Source: Ignavibacteria bacterium (GTDB lineage Bacteria; Bacteroidota; Ignavibacteria; Ignavibacteriales; Ignavibacteriaceae). From it: a stretch of 64,000 bases of DNA. How positions within the stretch are numbered: the first letter of the stretch is position 1; each line of letters opens with the position of its first letter. The stretch lies in NCBI GenBank assembly GCA_030684555.1, contig JAUXVN010000112.1, forward strand, positions 124,001 to 188,000. Reading direction: 5' to 3'. The notes under the pieces are model-generated. The model was not told where the DNA came from. It saw nothing but the letters and a program-made list of their open reading frames with translations, and did not search any database. Positions 55,581-63,959 of this stretch are shown here, in pieces. A program made the translations under genes and the position numbers.

Positions 55581-55862
55581 TTATTTTGTACGTTTAGGTA
55601 ATATTAGTTCTACTTCAGTGTGAGGTCTTGGAATTACGTGAACCGATACCAATTCACCGACTCTTTGAGCAGCAGCTGCACCAGCATCAGTAGCGGCTTT
55701 AACAGCTCCTACATCTCCTCTAACCATGACCGTTACAAATCCACCACCTATAGTTTCTTTTCCGATTAATTCAACTTTTGCGGCTTTTACCATCGCATCG
55801 GCAGCTTCTATTGCACCGACTAAACCTTTTGTTTCGATCATTCCGAGTGCGTCAAGTGACAT
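55581..55862 (-). CDS. BMC-H shell protein, PduA/EutM-like
   Basis: A 93-residue single-domain bacterial microcompartment shell protein of canonical length. It matches PduA almost throughout: [35 protein letters not shown] and [17 protein letters not shown]. Such proteins form hexamers that tile the facets of protein organelles. The pore loop reads TIGGG at residues 37-41 where PduA has KIGSG, so the pore-lining serine is glycine. It has a good GGAG site 8 bases before the ATG and its own promoter. Apart from the next gene, no other shell protein or cargo enzyme is coded in the window. Confidence 0.93.
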   Translation of the reverse strand: MSLDALGMIETKGLVGAIEAADAMVKAAKVELIGKETIGGGFVTVMVRGDVGAVKAATDAGAAAAQRVGELVSVHVIPRPHTEVELILPKRTK

Positions 55863-55898
55863 AAGTTTTACTCCATATTTAATGTTATTAGTATTTGA

Positions 55899-55927
55899 AA
55901 AATAAAGCAGATGGCTATTAATGTCAA
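55899..55927 (-). promoter_or_regulatory. Sigma-70-type promoter of the BMC pair
   Basis: On the minus strand a perfect -35 TTGACA (55922-55927) is followed after exactly 17 bases by TATTTT (55899-55904), a four-of-six match to the -10 box. Transcription would begin near 55892, giving a leader of about 30 bases that contains GGAG before the BMC-H start. It lies between the ruvX stop and the BMC-H gene, so the pair can be expressed independently of ruvX and rel. Confidence 0.6.
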
Positions 55928-55962
55928 TTAGAAAGTTTTATTTTCAACCAGCACTACCAACT

Positions 55963-56400
55963 CTATTTTGAATTCATAAACTCCGTTAAAATCACTGCTG
56001 CAGCATTTTTATCAATAAGTGATTTATCTCTTCTTTTCGATTTTCTTTTAACAGTCTGAATAATTATTTCAGATGCAATTGATGAAGAAAAACTTTCATC
56101 CCAAAGATTAACTGTAATCGAAAAAGTTTTTTCTATCTTCTCCTTCAATCGGATAATTTCATCGTAAAGGATTGATTTTTCACCCCCTTCCGTGAAAGGC
56201 AAACCGAGAACAACTTCGCCAATCTCTTTTTCTATAAATATTTCAGTTAATTCATTAAAGAAGGAGTGGGTGTTTTGAATCGTTATAAGTGGATATGCGA
56301 AAATGCGCATCGGGTCAGAAATAGCAATGCCGATTCTCTTTCGTCCATAATCAATTGCAAGGATTCTTGATAAAGTTTTTTCTTGTGATAAATTATTCAT
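55963..56400 (-). CDS. ruvX: RuvX/YqgF, Holliday junction resolvase-like / pre-16S rRNA nuclease
   Basis: A 145-residue RNase H-fold protein of the YqgF family. The first catalytic strand is ILAIDYGRKRIGIAISDP, the middle GEVVLGLPFTEGGE and LWDESFSSSIASEII are typical, and the last aspartate is in KSLIDKNAAAVILTEFM. The family is implicated in the final processing of the 16S rRNA 5' end. I use the ATG at 56400, which overlaps the rel stop (TGATG), rather than the TTG one codon before it. It is translationally coupled to rel. Confidence 0.9.
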   Translation of the reverse strand: MNNLSQEKTLSRILAIDYGRKRIGIAISDPMRIFAYPLITIQNTHSFFNELTEIFIEKEIGEVVLGLPFTEGGEKSILYDEIIRLKEKIEKTFSITVNLWDESFSSSIASEIIIQTVKRKSKRRDKSLIDKNAAAVILTEFMNSK

Positions 56401-58577
56401 CAAATAGACATATCCATTCTTTGAACCGAATATATTCCTTTAATCTTCTTCAGTCTTTCCATAACTCTGAACAGATGATCTAAATTTTGAACATATAAAG
56501 TTACAGACCCTTCAAATGTTGAATCATGTGTATCAATACTGATTGATTTTATATTAGTATTTTGTAACGAGACAATCGAGTGTGAAATCTCATTTAATAA
56601 TCCCGGGGAATCTTCCCCCTTCAAAATAATCCCAACGATAAAAGATGATCCTTCAATTTTAGGCCATTCAACCGTAACAATTTTTTCAGGTTCACGTTCT
56701 GATATGTGTAATAAAGTTTTACAATTTTTCCTATGAATTTTAATTCCATCACCCGTACTAATATAACCAACAACCGGATCACCTGGAATTGGGTTACAAC
56801 ATTTTGAATATGAAAACATCATTTTAAAATCTTCACCATTCACAACAAGATCACCACCACGTGTACGAGCTATTTTTGCAAAGTTTTCAAATTCAGTTAC
56901 GGGATCTTTGGTTTTCTTTTCCTTTTCTGTTGTGGGAGTTAATACTTCATCCAGATTTACTTTTAATCTACCAATTGCTGCAAAAAATTGCCTGAGATTG
57001 TCGTACTTCAAATTTAACGCTAATTTATTCACATCTTGGTTTGTGAAAACTAATTTTAATTTCTTTAATTTTTTTTCCCAAATTTCTTTACCATTGTTGA
57101 CAAGTTCATCTTCTTCCTTATTAATCCATCTTCTAATTTCAGATTTCGCTTTTGATGTTCTAACAAACTTCAACCAGTTTTTATTCGGATGCTGATTTTT
57201 TGAAGTTATAATTTCTATTTGATCACCGCTATGTAAAACGGTGTCAAGTGGAACAATTTTTTGATTAACTTTTGCACCGATACAGTGATGACCAACTTTA
57301 CTGTGTATATCAAATGCAAAATCAACCGGCGTGGAATTAAGTGGGAGTCTTTTAAGATCACCTTTTGGTGTGAAAATATAAACTTCATCAGAATATAAAT
57401 TTAGCTTAAAATTCTCGATAATGTTTTTCCGCATATCATCACCGGAAGCATTATCAAGAATATCGCGTATCCAATTTACATATTGATTAAGAGTTTGATT
57501 TGTATGTGTTTTACCTTCTTTGTATTTCCAATGTGCAGCAACTCCTTGTTCAGCAATTTCATGCATTTGATTGGTTCGAATTTGTACTTCTACAAGCTTT
57601 CCTTCAGGACCAACAACAGTTGTATGGATTGACTGATAATTATTAGCTTTCGGAATTGCGATATAATCTTTTAAGCGATCAGGAATCGGTATGTATATTC
57701 CATTTACTATTCCATAGGTTGTATAACATGCATTACGATCTTCTGATTCTAGAATAATCCTAACTGCAAAAAGGTCATAAATTTCCTCGAAAGGTTTATT
57801 TCTTTTAATCATCTTTCGATAGATACTGTAAAGATGTTTTGCTCTTCCACTAATTTCGAATTTTATTCCGTACTCATCCAAACTTTTAACTATTGGAGCA
57901 GAAAATCTTTCGATATATTTTTCTCTTTCTCCACGTTTGATATTTATTTTCTTTTTTATGTCTTCATAAGCTTGTTTATTCAACTCTTTAAAGGCAAGAT
58001 CTTCCAATTCCCATTTTAGCTTTCCAAGTCCGAAACGGTTTGCTAAAGGAGCATAAATTTCCAAAGTTTCCTTTGCAATTCTTTTTCTTTTGTCCGGATT
58101 TAGAAACTCAATTGTCCTCATATTATGGAGGCGGTCTGCAAACTTCACTATAATAACACGAACATCTTTTGAAACCGACATCAATAGTTTACGATAGTTT
58201 TCACTTTGATTAATCTCAGTTCCCTTAAAGAGATGTTTTATTTTGGTAAGACCATCAACAATTTGTCCAATATCATGTCCAAAATTTTTCTCAATAATTT
58301 CGATTGGGTATTCTGAATTATCTTCTACAATATCATGGAGCAGACCGCAAGCGACCGAAACTGAATCGAAAGGGATTTCTGTTGCTAAAGTATTGGCAAC
58401 TGCAAAAGGATGAGTAAAATAAGGTTCGTTGGAGGCACGTGTATCATTTTGATGTGCAACGAGAGCAAAGTCAAATGCTTTTTCAATTAACTTCACATCA
58501 ATGACCGGGAGGTTTTTTTTACAATTGGTCAGAAGTTCTTCTAATAATACTTTACTAGCTGCTGTAGTGATATTCAT
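56400..58577 (-). CDS. rel: Bifunctional (p)ppGpp synthetase/hydrolase (Rel/SpoT)
   Basis: A 725-residue long RSH protein. The HD hydrolase domain (about 30-180) has LLHDIVEDN with the HDxxED motif intact, and RLHNMRTIEFLN. The synthetase domain (about 235-350) has LYSIYRKM, YDLFAVRII and YQSIHTTVVGPEG; the motif DRLKDYIAIPK is RxKD, as in bifunctional enzymes, not the ExDD of RelA. A TGS domain (EVYIFTPKGDLKRLP), a conserved-cysteine region (CCNPIPGDPVVGY) and a C-terminal ACT domain follow. Both activities are predicted to be present, and this is the only RSH in the window. It controls the stringent response. A good promoter lies directly upstream. Confidence 0.95.
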   Translation of the reverse strand: MNITTAASKVLLEELLTNCKKNLPVIDVKLIEKAFDFALVAHQNDTRASNEPYFTHPFAVANTLATEIPFDSVSVACGLLHDIVEDNSEYPIEIIEKNFGHDIGQIVDGLTKIKHLFKGTEINQSENYRKLLMSVSKDVRVIIVKFADRLHNMRTIEFLNPDKRKRIAKETLEIYAPLANRFGLGKLKWELEDLAFKELNKQAYEDIKKKINIKRGEREKYIERFSAPIVKSLDEYGIKFEISGRAKHLYSIYRKMIKRNKPFEEIYDLFAVRIILESEDRNACYTTYGIVNGIYIPIPDRLKDYIAIPKANNYQSIHTTVVGPEGKLVEVQIRTNQMHEIAEQGVAAHWKYKEGKTHTNQTLNQYVNWIRDILDNASGDDMRKNIIENFKLNLYSDEVYIFTPKGDLKRLPLNSTPVDFAFDIHSKVGHHCIGAKVNQKIVPLDTVLHSGDQIEIITSKNQHPNKNWLKFVRTSKAKSEIRRWINKEEDELVNNGKEIWEKKLKKLKLVFTNQDVNKLALNLKYDNLRQFFAAIGRLKVNLDEVLTPTTEKEKKTKDPVTEFENFAKIARTRGGDLVVNGEDFKMMFSYSKCCNPIPGDPVVGYISTGDGIKIHRKNCKTLLHISEREPEKIVTVEWPKIEGSSFIVGIILKGEDSPGLLNEISHSIVSLQNTNIKSISIDTHDSTFEGSVTLYVQNLDHLFRVMERLKKIKGIYSVQRMDMSI

Positions 58578-58591
58578 ATGATATATTTAAT

Positions 58592-58620
58592 TTTATAATA
58601 ACTTCGTATTCGAAAAACAA
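58592..58620 (-). promoter_or_regulatory. Candidate promoter of rel, giving a very short leader
   Basis: On the minus strand TTGTTT (58615-58620), then 17 bases, then TATAAA (58592-58597). The expected start of transcription near 58585 leaves only about 8 bases before the rel ATG at 58577, with no ribosome site, so the mRNA would be nearly leaderless. The spacer contains TTCG-AATA-CGAA, a short palindrome. Confidence 0.4.
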
Positions 58621-58642
58621 TTTTGTAAGAAATCGAATAAAA

Positions 58643-58657
58643 TTCAATGAGATTGAA
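58643..58657 (-). terminator. Small hairpin after the TPR gene
   Basis: TTCAAT, GAG, ATTGAA forms a six-base-pair stem that on the minus strand runs into TTTTATT. It lies shortly after the stop of the TPR gene and before the rel promoter. The stem is short and AT-rich. Confidence 0.35.
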
Positions 58658-58670
58658 ATAAAAATATTAA

Positions 58671-59696
58671 CTATTTTTTATTTAGTTCATTTAGATGAGA
58701 TTTAACTCTATTCATCCGATCTTTTAAAACTTCTGATTCATAAGTAGAAAGATTTTTGTATGATAGAATATTTTTTAGAAGAATTGAGGCTTCCTTTTTC
58801 TTTCCAAGTTTTACTAAATTCTGTGCAATTTTGTGTTTAAGAACGATTTCGTTAATACGGTTTTGCTCAGAACTAACTTCGTATGAACTCATTATATCAT
58901 AGTAGACGGCATTTGCTTTCTCTTTATCAAACTCTTCAACTGCTCTTGCGTAACTCCATTTGAAAAAACGACTTTTGGGATGTTGCAATAATACGGTTTC
59001 GGCAAGTTCAGCTGCTCGCTTAAATTCTTTTCGATCGATATAAATCCAAATTAACGAATTATAAGCCAAATGTGAATTGTAAGGAGAAAACTTGATTGCA
59101 CGGCTGAGTATTTGAATACCTTCATCCTGCTCATCTTTTATAAAAGGTAACCAGCTAAGGAAGGAAGTTTTTCTACTTCGCCAATACTTGTATGAACCTA
59201 CAGCAATATAAGCATCATAAAAACTTGTATCTATCAACAGACATTTTTCAAAAGAAGCTACAGCATTATATCCTTCTGAAAACGCTGATAACCAGTTCCC
59301 ACGTAATGCGTTAAAATATGCGCGGTAACCATCAGTTAATGCTCGAAAATAAATATGCCAAATATTTTTATCATCTTCTAACAACAATTTATCAGTTATC
59401 ACTGTAGCACGGTCTAAGTGATAAGTTATTTTTTTTTCATTAAAAGGAATTTTATAATCAAAAGATTTAGCGATCTCTGTTCCCGCTAAATAAATATCCA
59501 CAATTGGTAAACTTTTATTGAATTGATGTAAGGTCTGAAAAATTCTCTCAGCAGATTCATAATCCTCATCAACAATTGAATCAATTCCTTTTACAATGAG
59601 ACGATGGACTGTAGAATCTGGATAGATTTGTGCATTAATCCTACCACAAAAAACAAACAATATAAAAAGAGTGAAAAAAAACTTAAAGTGTTCCAA
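58671..59696 (-). CDS. Exported TPR-repeat protein
   Basis: A 341-residue protein with a signal peptide (FFFTLFILFVFCGRINAQ) and helical tetratricopeptide-like repeats, for example VDEDYESAERIFQTLHQ, SPYNSHLAYNSLIWIYIDRKEFKRAAELAETVL and VKLGKKKEASILLKNIL. Such proteins scaffold complexes in the periplasm; no partner is evident here. The start is TTG at 59696, which lies inside the end of upp, with GGAG nine bases upstream; no ATG would keep the signal peptide. It is co-transcribed with upp. Confidence 0.75.
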   Translation of the reverse strand: MEHFKFFFTLFILFVFCGRINAQIYPDSTVHRLIVKGIDSIVDEDYESAERIFQTLHQFNKSLPIVDIYLAGTEIAKSFDYKIPFNEKKITYHLDRATVITDKLLLEDDKNIWHIYFRALTDGYRAYFNALRGNWLSAFSEGYNAVASFEKCLLIDTSFYDAYIAVGSYKYWRSRKTSFLSWLPFIKDEQDEGIQILSRAIKFSPYNSHLAYNSLIWIYIDRKEFKRAAELAETVLLQHPKSRFFKWSYARAVEEFDKEKANAVYYDIMSSYEVSSEQNRINEIVLKHKIAQNLVKLGKKKEASILLKNILSYKNLSTYESEVLKDRMNRVKSHLNELNKK

Positions 59697-60321
59697 ACGT
59701 TCTATCTCCGGCGTCCCCTAATCCGGGCAAAATATACCCCTTCTCATTAAGTTCTCGATCATAAGCAGCAGCTATTATTTTAACATTTGGATGCATGGTC
59801 AAAACTTTTTGAACCCCAATTGGTGAAGCCACCAGACAAACAAAAACAATATCTAAAGCTCCTCTTTTTTTTAGGTAATTTAATGCTTCAGCGGCAGAAC
59901 CACCTGTTGCTAACATAGGGTCTAATAAAATTACTTTTGATTTTTCTAAATTTTTTGGAGTTTTATAATAATATTCTGTCGGTAGTAATGTGGTCTCATC
60001 CCTTTGTAAACCAATATGACCTACTTTTGCTTCCGGTATAACACCAAGAAATCCACTCACCATACCCAAACCAGCGCGTAACACCGGAACTAAAACAACG
60101 TCCTGATTTAATTCAAAACCAATCGTTTTTTCAAGTGGGGTTTCTATTTCAATATTAGTCATTGATATTTCTTTAGAAGTTTCAACTGCAAGAATAGTTG
60201 CGATTCTCTTGACTGCCGCTCTAAAAGATTCAGGTTCAGTATTTTTATTTCTTAAAATAGTCATATCCCTTTTTAAAAGTGGATGATCTATCAATTGGAA
60301 ATTGTCTATAATATTTGTCAT
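59683..60321 (-). CDS. upp: Uracil phosphoribosyltransferase
   Basis: A 212-residue salvage enzyme that joins uracil and PRPP to form UMP. The PRPP-binding loop is LLDPMLATGGSAAEAL, the N-terminal region has HPLLKRDMTILRN, and the C-terminal GDAGDRTFGTL is the uracil-binding signature. Length is normal (208-212 residues). With the cytosine deaminase at 1675 it forms a complete cytosine-to-UMP salvage route, although the genes are 58 kb apart. It ends inside the TPR gene by a 14-base overlap. Confidence 0.96.
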   Translation of the reverse strand: MTNIIDNFQLIDHPLLKRDMTILRNKNTEPESFRAAVKRIATILAVETSKEISMTNIEIETPLEKTIGFELNQDVVLVPVLRAGLGMVSGFLGVIPEAKVGHIGLQRDETTLLPTEYYYKTPKNLEKSKVILLDPMLATGGSAAEALNYLKKRGALDIVFVCLVASPIGVQKVLTMHPNVKIIAAAYDRELNEKGYILPGLGDAGDRTFGTL

Positions 60322-60332
60322 AAATTTTCCAG

Positions 60333-61691
60333 TTATTTTATATTTTCACTTTTTCTACCGAGTATAGATAGCAGGTTTATCAAGGAAGATAAAGCGGGTG
60401 TGTAATTATATGTGATATTTACTAATTCATTAATTGGTGTTTTTAGAAGAATAAACGAAACGACCAAATCGGCGTATCCTGATACTTCTTTACCGCCAAA
60501 AAATGAGGATCCCAGAATTCTTTTAGAATGTTTTTCAAAATGAATCATCCCAAACACAGAACTGCTCCCGGGCATAACTTTCACTAGATTTGGTGTCGAG
60601 GCTTGAACAGTTTTAAATAATATTCTCTCATTTTGTAATTCTTTTAATGTTAAACCGACAGAAGCAGAATAGTTATCAAAAACTTTTAGCGAAATATTCT
60701 TTATGTAATTTTTAAAGTAGACATTTCCCCCTGCTGCATTCTCACCAGCGATATGTCCCATTTTTTGCGCTGCAGACGCCAATTGGATATTGATCGGTTG
60801 ATTATTTATCGGATTAATAGTCTCAACAGCATCACCGACTGCAAATATATTTGAATCGCTAGTTTGAAGTTTTGAATTTACTTTAATAGCTCCAGTAGTA
60901 CCAATATCCAATTTCGATTGCAGAGCTAAAGAAACATTAGGGACAAAGCCTGTTGCTGTAATCAAAATATCAGTCTCAATAAGCCGGCTGTCAATTTTAA
61001 TTTTTCTAATCTTATTTTCTTCATAAAAAAAGTTTGGTGATTTAATTCCAGTATAAATATCAATATTGTTATCAACTAAAATTTGTTTTGTTATGGATGA
61101 AATTTCTATTTCGGCGGAGGGGAAAATTAAGTTTTCTTTTTCAATTAAAATTACATGAAGTCCGAGATTTCTAAATGCTTCACTTAATTCAAGTCCAATA
61201 AAACCTGAGCCAACAATTGAAACTACTTTACTTTTTTTCTCTTGAATATAATTTTGAATTGTAATAAGATCATAAACGGTCTTAAATGTGAAGACATTCT
61301 CACAATGATAATTAATTTTTTCTATTTTATTACTCACTGAACCGGTTGCCAGAATCAGCTTTGTATATGGTAAAAAAAATAATTGATTCGTGACGAGATT
61401 TCTAACGCTTATAGTTTTTTCTTTACGGTTTATTGATTCGACAAGATGTTTTGTAAGAACATTAACACCTTTTTCACTTTGAAATGTTTCGCTATTATAA
61501 AAAACTATTTTTTGGTATGAGTCAATTACACCCGATAAAACATAAGGAAGTTCACAACTGCCGGTTGAAATATAATCAGTAGCTTCAATAAGTGTAACAT
61601 TAGCGGTTGGGTTGACACGCTTCGCCTTAGCAGCCGCGGCTGGACCAGCTGCATTTCCCCCCACTACAATTATTGAAGGTGGATTACTCAT
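60333..61691 (-). CDS. FAD-dependent pyridine nucleotide-disulfide oxidoreductase, CoA-disulfide reductase/Nox-like
   Basis: A 452-residue flavoprotein with an N-terminal FAD Rossmann motif (VVGGNAAGPAAAAKAKR), an NAD(P)H-binding GSGFIGLELSEAFRNLG near residue 160, an FAD contact in IFAVGDAVETIN, and a dimerisation domain at the C terminus. The segment YISTGSCELPYVLSG places a single cysteine (near residue 47) where CoA-disulfide reductases and NADH oxidases of this family have their redox-active cysteine (NCGLPY). Predicted roles are NAD(P)H-dependent reduction of CoA disulfide, polysulfide or O2. Which substrate applies cannot be decided from the sequence. Its start overlaps the der stop by 4 bases. 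Confidence 0.82.
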   Translation of the reverse strand: MSNPPSIIVVGGNAAGPAAAAKAKRVNPTANVTLIEATDYISTGSCELPYVLSGVIDSYQKIVFYNSETFQSEKGVNVLTKHLVESINRKEKTISVRNLVTNQLFFLPYTKLILATGSVSNKIEKINYHCENVFTFKTVYDLITIQNYIQEKKSKVVSIVGSGFIGLELSEAFRNLGLHVILIEKENLIFPSAEIEISSITKQILVDNNIDIYTGIKSPNFFYEENKIRKIKIDSRLIETDILITATGFVPNVSLALQSKLDIGTTGAIKVNSKLQTSDSNIFAVGDAVETINPINNQPINIQLASAAQKMGHIAGENAAGGNVYFKNYIKNISLKVFDNYSASVGLTLKELQNERILFKTVQASTPNLVKVMPGSSSVFGMIHFEKHSKRILGSSFFGGKEVSGYADLVVSFILLKTPINELVNITYNYTPALSSLINLLSILGRKSENIK

Positions 61692-62998
61692 TTCTCCTTG
61701 AAACTCAATGTGAATGGAACTCCTATGAATCCGTATTGGCGCCGTATAGCCTTCTCCAAAAAGCGTTTATATGATTCGGTAACACTCTTCGGGTAATTAC
61801 AAAAGAACAAGAAAATTGGATAGTGATCACCAACGAGTGTTACATATTTTATTCTTACTTCCCTTCCTGTTGGAGAGGAAGGTGGAGGAAGTTTTTTTGT
61901 CTCTTCACCAATAAATTCAATTAATTCATTTGTAGAAATTTTCTTTTTTCTTTCAGATTGAATTTGTTTGGCAAGTTCGATTAATTTAAATACACGTTGT
62001 TTTGTAAGTGCTGAGATAAATACTATCGGCAGATAATCAATATTTCCTAACTTTTGTCTAAGTCCAACTTCATATTCGTGAGCAGTATTTGTTTCCTTTT
62101 CAACCAAATCCCATTTATTTACAGCAAGAATAATTCCTTTGCGCCGACTAACTGCTTCGTCAATAATTTTCTGATCCTGATTTTCAAGTCCAAGAGTTGC
62201 ATCAATAAGTATTACCGTAATTTCAGATTCAGAAATTGCCTTCATTGTTCTAATTGAAGAAAAGAATTCAATACTTTCATCAACTTTACTTTTTTTCCTT
62301 AAACCGGCTGTATCAATAAGAACAATTTCTTCACCATAATATTTCAATATCGAATCTACACTGTCTCTAGTTGTCCCGGGTATATCTGTAACTATTGATC
62401 TATCAAATCCAAGTAAGGCATTTGTTAATGAAGATTTACCTACGTTTGGTCTTCCAACAATTGCGATTTTTAAACGCTCATCAATTTCAATATCCTTCAT
62501 CAACGGAAAATCATTAGTTATTAAATCAAGAAAATCACCAATATTTCTACCGACAGTAGCCGAAACCGGAATTGGTTCACCAAACCCAAGTTCATAAAAT
62601 TCATGTGCGGAAGATTCAAATTTTTCAGAATCAACTTTATTCACAGCAAGTAATACTTCTTTATGTGAACTTCTAAGTAATTGAGCAATAACAGCATCAG
62701 CCGGAGTTACACCGTCACGTGCATCTACTAAAAAAATAATTTTATTTGATTCAGATATTGCAGCGGAGATTTGTTCTCTGATTGCTTTTTCGAAAAGATT
62801 TGGAGATTCAGGAACATATCCGCCGGTATCAATTAAACGAAAATATTTTGTGTTCCATTCTACTTCCGAGTAATGTCTGTCACGTGTTACTCCGCTAAGA
62901 TCATCTACGATAGCCTCGCGTTTTCCTATCAATCGATTGAATAAAGTCGATTTACCGACATTAGGTCTGCCGACAATCGCTACTAATGGTATTTTCAT
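61688..62998 (-). CDS. der: Der (EngA), tandem-GTPase ribosome assembly factor
   Basis: A 436-residue protein with two G domains and a C-terminal KH-like domain. The first G domain has VAIVGRPNVGKSTLFNRL and DTGGY, with NKVD as G4. The second begins near residue 168 with IAIVGRPNVGKSSLTNAL, DTAGL and NKWD. The KH-like end holds VRIKYVTLVGDHYPIFLFF. Der is essential for 50S subunit maturation. AAGGA stands upstream of the ATG at 62998. It is the first gene of a run leading into the flavoprotein, upp and TPR genes. Confidence 0.97.
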   Translation of the reverse strand: MKIPLVAIVGRPNVGKSTLFNRLIGKREAIVDDLSGVTRDRHYSEVEWNTKYFRLIDTGGYVPESPNLFEKAIREQISAAISESNKIIFLVDARDGVTPADAVIAQLLRSSHKEVLLAVNKVDSEKFESSAHEFYELGFGEPIPVSATVGRNIGDFLDLITNDFPLMKDIEIDERLKIAIVGRPNVGKSSLTNALLGFDRSIVTDIPGTTRDSVDSILKYYGEEIVLIDTAGLRKKSKVDESIEFFSSIRTMKAISESEITVILIDATLGLENQDQKIIDEAVSRRKGIILAVNKWDLVEKETNTAHEYEVGLRQKLGNIDYLPIVFISALTKQRVFKLIELAKQIQSERKKKISTNELIEFIGEETKKLPPPSSPTGREVRIKYVTLVGDHYPIFLFFCNYPKSVTESYKRFLEKAIRRQYGFIGVPFTLSFKEK

Positions 62999-63110
62999 AA
63001 TTCCTTTATAAATAAAAACCTTCTGTAAAGATACGGAAGATTAGAGATGTGGAAAAATATTTCAGAAGATATGTTTGGAGTTAAATATTACTCTAAAATA
63101 GACAAAAATT

Positions 63111-63959
63111 TTAAAAATTGTATTTCACATATAGAGTTGGATAGTACTCTTCTTTGAATGCATAATAATTCCTATCCACTTTAACAGATATTGCAAGATC
63201 ATTATTAAAACTTATCGCAGACCATACTGCATCAATTAAACTTAGGAAATGATTAATGTACATAATCTTAACAGCAGTTGATGCTACTGCATAATGATCA
63301 TTAGCCTCCCCTCTCATTTTTGAGTACTCTAGAAATATTGAAGGAAGCACATGATAATCAGGTTCGTTAGGATCAAATGCATTCCAACCCGGTGAATATT
63401 GAGGATATTTTCCGATTAATTCATAATACTGCTGGTCGCCATGTTTAGGTAATTTGTGAGAAAACTTTTTTTCATAAGCATTCAAACTATCCCAATTAAC
63501 TCTTTCCCACGGCGGCAATGATTGATTCGGATTGATTGGAATTGATGCACTTTCATGTCGAATCAACCATTCTGCATATTTAACTACGCTCCAGTTTTGG
63601 TCTGCAAACCCTTCAAATACTTCAGTCTGATCGTCCCCTTTTTTGTCGTAAGTTAAAGCAGTTGTTACAATAGCCACTTCCAAACCTAAAAATATGGCTG
63701 CTTTCAAATATTCACCGGTATAAAACTCACCCGCACCGGGAAGGACTAATGATAATAAACCTGCAATCATTGGATTTTTTTTATCTGTTGAAACAATTAT
63801 TCCCGGCATTTTTTCAGATTTATTTAGTGAGAGTAATTGTTTAGAATCAAACTTCAAATTTCCGGTCAACGACTCAGTTTTGAAAGCTGAAGTTTGAGCT
63901 AACAACAATAAATTGCTCATCAAAGTAATAATCAAAATTTTAATATATCCGGTTTTCAT
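63111..63959 (-). CDS. Exported protein of unknown function, DUF5683-like
   Basis: A 282-residue protein with a signal peptide (YIKILIITLMSNLLLLAQ). The stretch NPMIAGLLSLVLPGAGEFYTG then LKAAIFLGLEVAIVTTALTY resembles the small PGAGxFY-type membrane motif of DUF5683 and TM2-related proteins found in Bacteroidetes and relatives. A hydrophilic middle part (about 110-220) rich in aromatic residues and prolines follows, then a second weakly hydrophobic segment (HFLSLIDAVWSAISF). It ends with a short beta-rich tail (NYYAFKEEYYPTLYVKYNF), as in envelope proteins. Function is unknown. The gene is complete within the window. Confidence 0.6.
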   Translation of the reverse strand: MKTGYIKILIITLMSNLLLLAQTSAFKTESLTGNLKFDSKQLLSLNKSEKMPGIIVSTDKKNPMIAGLLSLVLPGAGEFYTGEYLKAAIFLGLEVAIVTTALTYDKKGDDQTEVFEGFADQNWSVVKYAEWLIRHESASIPINPNQSLPPWERVNWDSLNAYEKKFSHKLPKHGDQQYYELIGKYPQYSPGWNAFDPNEPDYHVLPSIFLEYSKMRGEANDHYAVASTAVKIMYINHFLSLIDAVWSAISFNNDLAISVKVDRNYYAFKEEYYPTLYVKYNF

